NCBI RefSeq assembly: GCF_011046975.1
Contig: NZ_CP049253.1
Span: forward strand, 1,426,001-1,490,000
Length of the DNA: 64,000 nt
Direction: 5' to 3'
From: Microbacterium amylolyticum
GTDB lineage: Bacteria; Actinomycetota; Actinomycetes; Actinomycetales; Microbacteriaceae
A program made the position numbers and the translations under genes. Under the pieces are notes generated by a model. It was not told the DNA's origin and searched no databases. It was given only the letters and a program-made list of their open reading frames with translations. Numbering within the stretch: position 1 is the first letter of the stretch; each line of letters starts with the position of its first letter. Positions 1 to 8,023 of the stretch are shown here, one piece after another.

Positions 1-855
1 CAGAACGCGAAGCGCTGCCGCAGCCATATTGTCTGATCCGACGAAAACCGCATCAAGGTCGGGGTGCCTGTCCAGCAACGTCGTCATGGCGCGGGCGCCA
101 TCGTCATACGTGAAGTCGGCCTCTTCTATCCAGTCCGTCGGAAGACCGACAGCAGCCACAGCATCCACAAAGCCCTGATACCTGGCCACCGATGCTTGCG
201 AATCCATGGGGCCAACGATGGATGCGATACGCCGGCGTCCGGCGCCCAGCAGGTGCTCGGCCGCCAGCCGCGCACCTCCGCGGTTATCGGCGTCGACGTA
301 CCACCGCGGCTCTCGGCCCAGCGTTCTGCCGCAGAACACAACGGGCAGGTCGGTTGATTCGATGATGTCGTTCAGAGGGTCATCTTTGCGCGTTGCCAAC
401 ACCATCACACCATCCGCGCTGCGAGACCTCAGCAGTCGTTTCAGGCGGTCTGAGCCCTCCCCCGACGATGCCAACATGAGCGTCAGGACCAGATCGGACT
501 TCTCCAGAGCCGTGGCGATTCCCACGACGATCTGCGAGAAGAACGGGTCGGCGAAGAATCCCGGCTCCTCGTTCGGCACGACCAGAACCACCGAGCCGAC
601 CTTGTTCGTGGCAAGGGCACGCGCTGTCGCGTTGGGAACGTAGCCCAGTTCCTCGGCTGCCTTCAGAATCGCCTCGCGCTTCAGCGGGCTGACGTGGGGA
701 GCGTTGTTCAGCGCTCGCGAAGCAGCCGAACGAGACACTCCGGCACGGTGCGCCACTTCTTCCAGAGACGGCATGCTGCGCGCATCGCGACGCGGGCGAA
801 GAGAATCGGACGCGGAGCCGGAAGGTTGACGACGCCCTGTGGGTGAATCCGGCAT
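1..855 (-). CDS. LacI-family regulator, CebR-like (3' end outside window)
   Basis: Transcription factor of the LacI/GalR family, cut by the left window edge; about 285 codons are visible. Read on the minus strand from 855, the N-terminus has a basic extension, then a classic helix-turn-helix (SLEEVAHRAGVSRSAASRAL, residues ~29-48) and the hinge-side phrase ELGYVPNATARALAT. The sugar-binding core follows (VDADNRGGARLAAEHLLGAG). An ATG at 774 is an alternative start; 855 is preferred because AGTAGG precedes it at good spacing and 774 has no visible ribosome site. The core resembles CebR cellobiose repressors as I remember them, and the next operon carries a perfect CebR operator, so control of the adjacent GH9/GH6 cellulases is inferred. 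Ligand and identity are unproven. Confidence 0.85.
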   Translation of the reverse strand, partial: MPDSPTGRRQPSGSASDSLRPRRDARSMPSLEEVAHRAGVSRSAASRALNNAPHVSPLKREAILKAAEELGYVPNATARALATNKVGSVVLVVPNEEPGFFADPFFSQIVVGIATALEKSDLVLTLMLASSGEGSDRLKRLLRSRSADGVMVLATRKDDPLNDIIESTDLPVVFCGRTLGREPRWYVDADNRGGARLAAEHLLGAGRRRIASIVGPMDSQASVARYQGFVDAVAAVGLPTDWIEEADFTYDDGARAMTTLLDRHPDLDAVFVGSDNMAAAALRVL

Positions 856-892
856 ATCTGAAGCCTACTGTCATCATGATGGGGCACCGCAG

Positions 893-960
893 AGCGCCGG
901 CCCCTTCCGGATACCCGAAGAACCGTGAGGGCTCTCGGGCATTCGAAAGGGGCCGGCGCT
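893..960 (-). terminator. Terminator after the GH9 gene
   Basis: A 14-bp perfect inverted repeat (AGCGCCGGCCCCTT at 893-906 with its complement at 947-960) lies just past the GH9 stop. The 40-nt loop can itself fold (CCCGA/TCGGG). It separates GH9 from the LacI gene. No strong T-run follows on the minus strand, so this is a GC-rich terminator or a 3' stabiliser. Confidence 0.6.
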
Positions 961-987
961 TCCTGCGCGGACGGTGTCAGCTCACGC

Positions 988-3900
988 TCATTCCGCAGAC
1001 ATCCGTCGGCGGCGGAGAGTCAGCACGAACGCTCCAGCGCCCAGAGCGAGCGACGCCAGAATCACGAACACGATCCCCATCTGCTCCGAACCTGTTGCGA
1101 CGAGATCCGCATCATCCGCAACCTCGTCCGGCTCAGGTGCGGGTGTGGGATCGTCAGCCGGTGATTCATCCGGCACCGCTGGCCGATCGTCCGGCTCGGC
1201 TGGTCGATCGTCCGGCTCGGCTGGTCGATCATCCGGCGCTTCTGACGGCTGGTCAGATACCGCCGCCTGATCGGCCACAAACGAGGCCACCCACGTCAAC
1301 GCCGAGTTCCAGTTGACCGTGATCTCGTTGGTCGCCCACGACTGGATGTCATCGACGTAGCAGAACTGCGGCGCACACGGGTGCTCCTCGTTGTACAGCG
1401 ACTTGATAACGGGGTCCCATGTCTCCGTCATCGAGTTGGGGCCACCCGACACCGATCCCCGAGGAGGGTTCGGCAGGCTCGGCTCAAGGGAGTTCGCGAA
1501 CCAACGGCTGTGCTGGTTCTTCGAATACTGGTGACCGTAACCGGTGATGTACGAGTTGTTCAGCGCGTTGCGGCCGAGGAGGTAGTCCATCGACTCGAGA
1601 ACACCATCAGCGAACCGCTGGTCGCTGGTGAGGTCGAACGCCGTTCCGAGGACAACCTGGTTGTTGAGGATCGAGCTGTTCGATCCCCAGTCGTAGTTCC
1701 CATCAACCCCGGGGTACGCCGTGCCGAAAGGCTGCTCAGACTGCCAGCCCAGGTATCGCTCGGCCGCATCAACCACCGACTGGCGGATGTCTGCTCGTCC
1801 CGGAATATCCGATTCGACGATCGCGAGGCTGATTCGTCCAAGCGCTGCCGTTTCGAACCAGTTGAACCCTCCGGCCGACCAAATGTCAGCCGTGTTGTAG
1901 TCGCTGGCAAGAACGTAATCCCGGAACTCAGAATCACCCGTCGTCAGGAACATCTCCGCCGCAGCCCAGTAGAACTCATCCTCGGCCTTGTCGTCGTCGT
2001 AGGGTCCACTACCCGCGCTCGGGTTGTGGTTGGGCGCGGGCGCATAGAGATCCGGTGTTTCATGCGCCGCTTCCCAGGCCACCTTGCCCGCTGCCAGCAG
2101 CTCTGCCGCAAATGTCGGGTCGTAGCTCTCCCACAACCGCGATCCCTGAGCAGCAACGGCCGCAAAGTTCAGCGTGGCTGCCGTCGACGGTCGGTGCAGG
2201 TAGCGTTCCTGCGGGTCATCGGCAGGCATCAGCGGCAAACCGGTCCAGTTCAGGTCGGCGATCTTGTGGTGCACCATGCCGGGGTACATGTCCGCCGTGG
2301 CCGGAACCTGCATCTTCATCATCCACTCGAGCTGCCAGCGCGCCTCATCCAGCACGTCGGGAACGCCATTGCTGCTCTCGTCGCGGGGAATGTTGAGGGT
2401 GCCGTCGCCCAGATCCGCGTCTGCGCCGGTCGGCGTGTAGAGCGTCCGCTCGTACGTGCTCAGAAGCTGAGCGACAGAGATGCCACCGTTGACGACGTAC
2501 TTTCCGTGATCGCCGGCATCGTACCAACCGCCCACGACGTCAGCCGTGTAGTTGCACGTCCAGTCGTCGTACATCCAATAGTCTTCGCCCTCCGCCTCAG
2601 GCGTGAGGCACGGAACGTTCCAGTCGCCCTGGTTGACGGAATCGTCGCCAGGAGAACCCACATGGCCGGCCTCGCGGGTGTACTGATCGGCATCAGGCTG
2701 ACCGACCATCACCGAACCATCGATGGCGATTCCGCTGCGCGCCGGGTAGAAGTAGTTGATCGCGTCGTACCGCAGCTGTTGGTACAGGTCCGGCGCGATG
2801 GCGAAGTCGTAGCTCTGTTCACCATCGGCGCGGACCGAGTAGGTGCCCGGTTCGGTAACCGAACCGAAGTCGAGCACGTGAACGTTCAAGCCCGCGGTCT
2901 CGTCGATCCCTGCCGGCTCGGTGACGCCAGCGGAGACCGTCGTGCCCTCTTCGTTCACCAGTTCCCACGCAACGGGAGACGTCTCGTCAGTGACGAGCGT
3001 TGCCCGCTTGGGGCCGTCGGGCAGGTACCCGACCTGGTTCACGCGCACGCGGGGGCCCGTTTCCGGAGCATACGCTTGGCGTTCCGTTCCCGTGAGGAAC
3101 GAGACGTTGTCCAGGCAGAACGTCCAGTCCTCGGGCGCCCCTCCCACCTGGAAGGAAAGCTCGCCGCTTCCGAGGCCTTCGCCATCCGCTGCCGTGAATC
3201 CGACCTCGGGGGTGAAGGTGTAGCTGTAGTTCTCCATCTCCTCCGACAGCGTCGGACTCTGTTCGAACAGCACGGTGTGGGGAGGAGCGTCTTCGCCGAT
3301 GACGACGCGAACGGGCCGCCCGGTGGAGGAACTCGCGTCGAACGACAGCGTGTACGTCACATCAGGCTCGAGAACGATTCCGTTGAAACCGATCATCTGG
3401 TCCCAGCGTTGGGACGTTCCGCCGTCCAACCGCGCGCACATCACGCCGTTTTCCACTCCGGCGTCCACGCCGGTTCCCGCGGCGTAGAACGGGGCAAGCT
3501 CTCCGTCTTCGAAGTCGCCGCCCACGACCTGCTCGGCAGGGTTGCCGACGTTCACGTCTTCGTCCTCGCCCTCGTCCGACTGCTCCTTCTGCAGGCGGAA
3601 GTTGTCGAAGCACAGCGTGTACGTCTCGGCCTGTGCGCCCAGCTGGAAGCTGATGGGGCCTGTTGCCTCTGTCCACGAATCGTCCAACGGCGATTCCGGG
3701 TTGTCCGCCACCGTCGCCCAGTCGTCGGGCGCGAATGTGAACTGAACATGCTGCGGCGTTGCCGTGCCATCCACCGTGACTGACTGCATAAACACGGCGG
3801 GGTAGCCGGCACCGCCCTGGAAGGGAACGGTGACGGGCGCCGAGGCGTGAACGTCAAAGGAGACGGCGTACGTTGCGCCGCGTTCGAAAAGAACGTCATC

Positions 3901-4173
3901 CAGCTGCGCGGCGATGTCCCAGGGGTTTTCTCCGCCCGAGGCGGTGGCGCAGAATTCCTCGGTGTCGGTCGATGTGGAGACCGAACCGGCGTTTGCGTAA
4001 GCGTGCCATCCAGCGGCATCGCCGTCGCTGAAGTCATGAATGATTCCCACGGCATCGTGAGAATCAGCGAGTGCCGACGGCATCGTCGCCATCGAACTCA
4101 GCACAAGAACTGAGGTTGTGAGAGCACCTATCCGAACGGCGCGCGCTCGGGCTCTACGGTCATGGGGTAGCAA
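988..4173 (-). CDS. Secreted multidomain GH9 cellulase with sorting signal
   Basis: Endo- or processive beta-1,4-glucanase acting outside the cell; 1061 aa. Order: signal peptide (1-36, ending SALA); two CBM4/9-type carbohydrate-binding modules (~45-195 and ~215-365), each ending in a C-F/L-DN strand; a CelD-like Ig domain (~375-460); the GH9 catalytic domain (~470-960). The nucleophile-side motif YDAGDHGKYV is at ~548-557 and the C-terminal acid NEITVNW at ~950. An Asp/Pro-rich linker with three DDRPA repeats follows, then LVATG, a hydrophobic stretch and RRRR, which fits a non-canonical sortase signal, so wall anchoring is likely. The start is TTG at 4173, preceded by GGAG at 5-6 nt. A perfect CebR box lies 18 bp upstream. 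Divergent from the GH6 gene; no sortase gene is in the window. Confidence 0.93.
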   Translation of the reverse strand: MLPHDRRARARAVRIGALTTSVLVLSSMATMPSALADSHDAVGIIHDFSDGDAAGWHAYANAGSVSTSTDTEEFCATASGGENPWDIAAQLDDVLFERGATYAVSFDVHASAPVTVPFQGGAGYPAVFMQSVTVDGTATPQHVQFTFAPDDWATVADNPESPLDDSWTEATGPISFQLGAQAETYTLCFDNFRLQKEQSDEGEDEDVNVGNPAEQVVGGDFEDGELAPFYAAGTGVDAGVENGVMCARLDGGTSQRWDQMIGFNGIVLEPDVTYTLSFDASSSTGRPVRVVIGEDAPPHTVLFEQSPTLSEEMENYSYTFTPEVGFTAADGEGLGSGELSFQVGGAPEDWTFCLDNVSFLTGTERQAYAPETGPRVRVNQVGYLPDGPKRATLVTDETSPVAWELVNEEGTTVSAGVTEPAGIDETAGLNVHVLDFGSVTEPGTYSVRADGEQSYDFAIAPDLYQQLRYDAINYFYPARSGIAIDGSVMVGQPDADQYTREAGHVGSPGDDSVNQGDWNVPCLTPEAEGEDYWMYDDWTCNYTADVVGGWYDAGDHGKYVVNGGISVAQLLSTYERTLYTPTGADADLGDGTLNIPRDESSNGVPDVLDEARWQLEWMMKMQVPATADMYPGMVHHKIADLNWTGLPLMPADDPQERYLHRPSTAATLNFAAVAAQGSRLWESYDPTFAAELLAAGKVAWEAAHETPDLYAPAPNHNPSAGSGPYDDDKAEDEFYWAAAEMFLTTGDSEFRDYVLASDYNTADIWSAGGFNWFETAALGRISLAIVESDIPGRADIRQSVVDAAERYLGWQSEQPFGTAYPGVDGNYDWGSNSSILNNQVVLGTAFDLTSDQRFADGVLESMDYLLGRNALNNSYITGYGHQYSKNQHSRWFANSLEPSLPNPPRGSVSGGPNSMTETWDPVIKSLYNEEHPCAPQFCYVDDIQSWATNEITVNWNSALTWVASFVADQAAVSDQPSEAPDDRPAEPDDRPAEPDDRPAVPDESPADDPTPAPEPDEVADDADLVATGSEQMGIVFVILASLALGAGAFVLTLRRRRMSAE
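1170..1232 (-). repeat. Three 21-bp tandem units in the GH9 linker
   Basis: Units at 1170-1190, 1191-1211 and 1212-1232 differ at a few bases (core ccggctcggctggtcgat) and keep frame, encoding a repeated 7-residue Asp-Asp-Arg-Pro-Ala-x-Pro-like linker. Copy number could vary by slippage, changing the distance between the catalytic domain and the wall anchor. Confidence 0.85.
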
Positions 4174-4190
4174 GTGGACTCCAAGCTATT

Positions 4191-4204
4191 TGGGAGCGCT
4201 CCCA
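4191..4204. promoter_or_regulatory. CebR operator (perfect)
   Basis: TGGGAGCGCTCCCA is a perfect 14-bp palindrome identical to the operator described for the cellobiose/cellotriose repressor CebR of Streptomyces. It lies 18 bp before the GH9 TTG start, beside a possible -10 (TAGCTT on the minus strand, 4183-4188), so a bound repressor would block initiation. Confidence 0.9.
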
Positions 4205-4275
4205 CGCTGAGCAGGGGTGCGCCTCACGATCATTGGGTGGCATGAAAGTACCATCGCGCTCACGCTCTGACAAGC

Positions 4276-4289
4276 CGGGAGCGCTTCCA
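4276..4289. promoter_or_regulatory. Degenerate CebR-type box
   Basis: CGGGAGCGCTTCCA differs from the CebR consensus at two positions. It lies midway between the divergent GH9 and GH6 genes and could bind the same repressor more weakly. Confidence 0.5.
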
Positions 4290-4395
4290 GTGTCATCCAC
4301 GGTACTCACTTCGACGAACGATTCCATCCAGAAAAACTCCCTTGACTCCCGGGGGCATTCACGCAAAACTGTCCGGAATCGCTCCCGGAAAAAAC

Positions 4396-4409
4396 TGGCA
4401 CCGCTCCCA
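4396..4409. promoter_or_regulatory. Degenerate CebR-type box upstream of GH6
   Basis: TGGCACCGCTCCCA has two mismatches to the CebR consensus and a perfect right half. It is the box nearest the GH6 gene, about 95 bp before its start, so it is the likeliest site for control of that gene. Confidence 0.55.
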
Positions 4410-4455
4410 AAGATGGGACGCTCGTGTGTCACCGGAGTGCCCCTCCGCAGGGGAA

Positions 4456-4482
4456 CCTCGCGGGCTACGGCAGCCCCCGAGG
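4456..4482 (+). other. Hairpin in the GH6 5' leader
   Basis: CCTCG-c-GGGCT pairs with AGCCC-c-CGAGG around loop ACGGC, with a single symmetric C/C mismatch. It ends 11 nt before the GGAG ribosome site of GH6. A smaller CCCCTCCGCAGGGG fold precedes it. An mRNA-stabilising 5' structure is the simplest reading. Confidence 0.45.
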
Positions 4483-4504
4483 CTTCAGAGACTGGAGTAA
4501 CGAC

Positions 4505-5485
4505 ATGCGCCTGCTTTCGCGACCATGGATCCGGATCGCAGCAACGACCCTGGCCCTCACGTTGACCGCCTTTGGCGCCGCACCAGCGGCGTCCGCAGCG
4601 AATCCCCCCGACCTCACGTCCGGGTTCTACGTCGATCCCAATTCAGGACCGGCGGAATGGGCCAACGCCAATCCCCAGGACGGCAGATCAGCAGCCATCC
4701 GCCAGTCGATCGCACAACAGCCCATGGCGCGCTGGTTCGGGAACTGGAGCGGACCGATCGGCACGGCCACCGGTTCATACGCCGGAGCCGCCTCCCATAG
4801 CGGGAAATTGCCGATCATGGTCGCCTACAACATTTCCGGTCGCGACGCGTGCGGTGGGCACTCGGGCGGTGGCGCCGGAACGGCAAGCGCCTACAACTCA
4901 TGGATCGCCGCGTTCGCCGGCGGAATCGCGCAGCGGCCCGCCGTTGTCATCCTCGAACCGGATGCCCTGGGCGACTTCAACTGCCTCAGTTCAGCGCAGG
5001 TGAGCGAGCGGCAGGCCCTACTCCGAAACGCCATCAATCAGCTGAACACCCAGGCACCCAACACATGGACGTACCTAGACGCGGGGAACCCCGGGTGGAT
5101 CAGCGCCGCCGCCATGGCAGAACGCCTTCACTCGTCCGGAGTGCAGAACGCTCGCGGCTTCTCGCTGAACATCTCGAACTTCATCAGCACAGCGAGCAAC
5201 ACCTCGTACGGAAACGCCATCAACGCTCAGCTCAGCAGCCGATTCGGCTACACGAAGCCCTTCGTGATCGATACCAGCCGGAACGGCGTCGGAGCGGCGA
5301 ACACCCCCTGGTGCAACCCCGCCGGTCAAAAGCTCGGCGCGACCAGCCGGTACGGCGGCGGCGCCGAAATGCTCCTCTGGATCAAGACCCCCGGGCAGTC
5401 GGACGGCGACTGCGGCGTGGGACTCGGCTCCACGGCCGGACAGTTCCTCCCCGAAGTCGCCTACAAGATGATCTTCGGACACTAG
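4505..5485 (+). CDS. Secreted GH6 cellulase (endoglucanase/cellobiohydrolase)
   Basis: Single-domain family 6 beta-1,4-glucanase, 326 aa, exported by a 32-residue signal peptide (MRLLSRPW...AASAA). GH6 hallmarks: YNISGRDACGG with the proton-donor Asp, the signature VVILEPDALGDF, LDAGNPGW, FSLNISNF, IDTSRNG, and LLWIKTPGQSDGDC near the end. It has no carbohydrate-binding module, so it probably acts on soluble or amorphous glucan released with the GH9 partner. The start at 4505 is chosen because GGAG lies 8 nt upstream and a textbook signal peptide begins there; an in-frame extension to 4424 would put non-signal residues in front. Divergent from GH9 and probably under CebR. Confidence 0.93.
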   Translation: MRLLSRPWIRIAATTLALTLTAFGAAPAASAANPPDLTSGFYVDPNSGPAEWANANPQDGRSAAIRQSIAQQPMARWFGNWSGPIGTATGSYAGAASHSGKLPIMVAYNISGRDACGGHSGGGAGTASAYNSWIAAFAGGIAQRPAVVILEPDALGDFNCLSSAQVSERQALLRNAINQLNTQAPNTWTYLDAGNPGWISAAAMAERLHSSGVQNARGFSLNISNFISTASNTSYGNAINAQLSSRFGYTKPFVIDTSRNGVGAANTPWCNPAGQKLGATSRYGGGAEMLLWIKTPGQSDGDCGVGLGSTAGQFLPEVAYKMIFGH

Positions 5486-5492
5486 CCCGTAC

Positions 5493-5532
5493 GCCGCGGG
5501 GGCGGTCCTCTGTAGTGGGCTGGCCCCGCGGC
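5493..5532 (+). terminator. Possible terminator after GH6
   Basis: GCCGCGGGG (5493-5501) pairs with CCCCGCGGC (5524-5532). There is no T-run, so it is a weak call. Confidence 0.4.
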
Positions 5533-5797
5533 CGCCGACGCTCAGCGTGTGGTGCAGGCCCGCCGGGCTACGAAGCAGAATCGGGCTCCGCGCCCGATAC
5601 GGCCACCGAAAAAGGTTGGTGGTTGAAGAAGCCGTTCCGTGCCTCAACCCCCAGGCGCTGCCCCTCGAGTAGCTCGATACTCACCTCATCAATGCCCAGA
5701 ACCCTCGCCGCGCCGCGATAGCGTGCCGCTCGCGAAAAGCTCCTCACAATCGAGCACAACCACAGCGCACCGCGGATTAACACCGCGTGTACACAAA
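5533..5797. other. Gene-free stretch between GH6 and cysN
   Basis: Convergent spacer. A 71-codon minus-strand reading frame (5568-5783) exists, but I recognise no family and see no ribosome site; its middle reads like real protein (RVLGIDEVSIELLEGQRLGV), so an old gene remnant is possible. Nothing else is supported here. Confidence 0.4.
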
Positions 5798-5833
5798 ACG
5801 GGCCCGGGAACGCATATGCGCTCCCGGGCCCGT
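5798..5833 (-). terminator. Terminator of the cysQDN operon
   Basis: A 12-bp perfect stem (ACGGGCCCGGGA, 5798-5809, with 5822-5833) around a 12-nt loop is followed on the minus strand by TTTTGTGT. It sits directly after the cysN stop: a standard intrinsic terminator. Confidence 0.85.
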
Positions 5834-5846
5834 GAAGAACCTGGCG

Positions 5847-7097
5847 TTACTCCGCGGCGTTGATCGTTCCCGCCGCCACCGTGGCACCGGTGGCCTCGTC
5901 GATCAGCACAAACGATCCCGTGTGGCGGTTGGTGGCGTAGGAATCGGCCACCAGCGGTGTCGTCATCCGCAGCGTCACGCGGCCGATCGCGTTGAGCCCC
6001 AGGCTTTCGGCGCCCAGCGAACGGTGCAGGGTGTTCACGTCGATCTCGTACTGCACGTCCTTCACAACGCACCGCGCCTCGCGGGTGGTGTGCAAAACGG
6101 CGTACTTCTTGCCCTTGATCAGCGGCTGATCGTCCATCCAGCAGATCGTCGCATCGATGTCCTGCGACACGTTCGGCTGGTTACCCGGCCGCGCAATCAC
6201 ATCACCGCGCGAAACATCGATCTCGTCTTCCAGGCGAATCGTCACGCTCATGGGAGGGAACGCCTCCTGCAGCGGGCCGTCAGCCGTATCTATCGCCTTC
6301 ACGCGCGAGGTCAGCCCCGACGGCAGCACGATGATCTCATCGCCCACCTTGATGACACCGCTGGCCACCTGGCCGGCGTACCCGCGGTAGTCGATCACGT
6401 CCTTCTGCTGCGGGCGGATCACGTACTGCACCGGGAAACGCACATCCTGCAGGTTGCGGTCTGCGCCGATGTACACGTTCTCGAGGTGGTGCAGCAGCGA
6501 CGAGCCCTCGTACCAGGGGGTGTTCTCGCTGCGCGTGACGACGTTGTCGCCGTTGAGCGCCGAAATGGGAATCGCCGTGATGTCGGTGATGTTCAGCTTC
6601 GAGCAGAAGTCGAGGAACTCCGCGCGAATCTCGTCGAACACCGTCTCGTCATAGTCGACAAGGTCCATCTTGTTCACGGCCAGCACCACGTGCGGAACGC
6701 GCAGCAGCGACGCGATCGTGGCGTGACGACGCGACTGCTCCAGAACGCCCTTACGCGCATCCACCAGCACGATCGCCAGATCAGCCGTTGACGCCCCCGT
6801 GACCATGTTGCGCGTGTACTGCGCATGGCCAGGGGTGTCGGCGATGATGAACTTCCGCTTGGGCGTGGCGAAATAGCGGTAGGCAACATCGATCGTGATG
6901 CCCTGCTCACGCTCTGAGCGCAGACCGTCCGTCAGAAGCGACAGATCGACGTACTCGTTCCCGCGGCTCTTCGAGGTCTCCTCAACGCTGAGCAGCTGGT
7001 CTTCGAAGATCGACTTCGAATCAAACAGCAACCGGCCGATGAGCGTGCTCTTGCCGTCGTCGACCGAACCCGCGGTCGCAAATCGCAGCATGTCCAT
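5847..7097 (-). CDS. cysN: Sulfate adenylyltransferase subunit 1 (GTPase)
   Basis: Regulatory GTPase of ATP sulfurylase. With CysD it makes adenosine 5'-phosphosulfate from sulfate and ATP, driven by GTP hydrolysis; cytoplasmic. 416 aa, EF-Tu-like: P-loop GSVDDGKST (~10-18), switch region REQGITIDVAYRYF, DTPGH, NKMD specificity motif, then two beta-barrel domains. It has no C-terminal APS kinase domain, unlike CysNC fusions; the kinase is a separate divergent gene. It starts 3 nt after the cysD stop, so the two are translationally linked. Confidence 0.96.
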   Translation of the reverse strand: MDMLRFATAGSVDDGKSTLIGRLLFDSKSIFEDQLLSVEETSKSRGNEYVDLSLLTDGLRSEREQGITIDVAYRYFATPKRKFIIADTPGHAQYTRNMVTGASTADLAIVLVDARKGVLEQSRRHATIASLLRVPHVVLAVNKMDLVDYDETVFDEIRAEFLDFCSKLNITDITAIPISALNGDNVVTRSENTPWYEGSSLLHHLENVYIGADRNLQDVRFPVQYVIRPQQKDVIDYRGYAGQVASGVIKVGDEIIVLPSGLTSRVKAIDTADGPLQEAFPPMSVTIRLEDEIDVSRGDVIARPGNQPNVSQDIDATICWMDDQPLIKGKKYAVLHTTREARCVVKDVQYEIDVNTLHRSLGAESLGLNAIGRVTLRMTTPLVADSYATNRHTGSFVLIDEATGATVAAGTINAAE

Positions 7098-7100
7098 GGT

Positions 7101-8012
7101 TTAGAAGTACCCCTGCTTCTTCCGGTCTTCCATCGCGGCCTCGCTGACCTTGTCGTCACCACGAGTGGCGCCGCGCTCGGTGATCCGCGTTGCGGCAACC
7201 TCTTCGATCACCTTGTCGATGTCGACAGCGTCCGACTCCACGGCAGCCGTCAGCGTCGCATCGCCCACCGTGCGGTACCGCACAAGGCGCGTCGACACCT
7301 CTTCGTCGTCCTTCGGCTGGCAGAACTCGTTCGCCTCGAACACCATGCCGCCACGCACGAACGTTTGACGCTCGGAGGCGAAGTAGATCGACGGGATCTC
7401 GACGCCGTCTTCCTTGATGTACTGCCAGATGTCGAGCTCGGTCCAGTTCGACAGCGGGAACACGCGGATCGACTCACCGGGGTTCACGCGGCCGTTGTAC
7501 AGGCTCCAGATCTCGGGGCGCTGGTTCTTCGGATCCCACTGCCCGAACTCATCGCGGAACGAGAACACCCGCTCCTTGGCGCGGGCCTTCTCCTCATCGC
7601 GGCGAGCGCCGCCGAGCATCGCGTTAAAGCCGTGCTTTTCCACGGCGTCCAGCAACACGGGCGTCTGGATGCGGTTGCGCGATCCGTTCGCTTCTTCGCG
7701 CACAAGACCCTTGTCGATCGCTTCCTGCACCGACGCCACGATCAGACGCAGCCCGTGCTTTTCGACGTAGCTGTCGCGGAAATCGAGGATCTCGGGGAAG
7801 TTGTGCCCCGTGTCGATGTGCACAACCGGGAACGGCAGCCGCGCCGGCGCGAACGCCTTCATCGCCAGGTGCAGCATGACGAGGGAGTCCTTGCCGCCCG
7901 AGAACATCAGCGCCGGCTTCTCGAGCTGAGCCACCACCTCGCGGATGATGTGGATCGACTCGGCCTCGAGCTGCCTCAGCTGCGAGATCGAATAGTGAGT
8001 GTCAGTGGACAA
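7101..8012 (-). CDS. cysD: Sulfate adenylyltransferase subunit 2
   Basis: Catalytic subunit of ATP sulfurylase, 303 aa, PP-loop superfamily: LMFSGGKDSLVML at ~34-46 binds ATP, followed by FPVVHIDTGHNFPE and the C-terminal RKKQGYF typical of CysD. The start is placed at TTG 8012 (AGGAA 7 nt upstream), 11 nt past the cysQ stop. The in-frame extension upstream overlaps cysQ and does not resemble CysD. Middle gene of cysQ-cysD-cysN. Confidence 0.95.
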   Translation of the reverse strand: MSTDTHYSISQLRQLEAESIHIIREVVAQLEKPALMFSGGKDSLVMLHLAMKAFAPARLPFPVVHIDTGHNFPEILDFRDSYVEKHGLRLIVASVQEAIDKGLVREEANGSRNRIQTPVLLDAVEKHGFNAMLGGARRDEEKARAKERVFSFRDEFGQWDPKNQRPEIWSLYNGRVNPGESIRVFPLSNWTELDIWQYIKEDGVEIPSIYFASERQTFVRGGMVFEANEFCQPKDDEEVSTRLVRYRTVGDATLTAAVESDAVDIDKVIEEVAATRITERGATRGDDKVSEAAMEDRKKQGYF

Positions 8013-8023
8013 TCCGGTTCCTT

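Noticed and set aside
1170..1232. CRISPR-like short repeats
   Set aside because: Three contiguous 21-bp units with no spacers, in frame within a protein linker.
1381..3783. 800-codon plus-strand reading frame opposite the GH9 gene
   Set aside because: It is the high-GC antisense shadow of a clearly coding GH9 gene with complete domains; the translation has no recognisable motifs.
5568..5783. 71-codon minus-strand gene after GH6
   Set aside because: No ribosome site, no recognised family and close to the cysN terminator; kept only as a note on the spacer.
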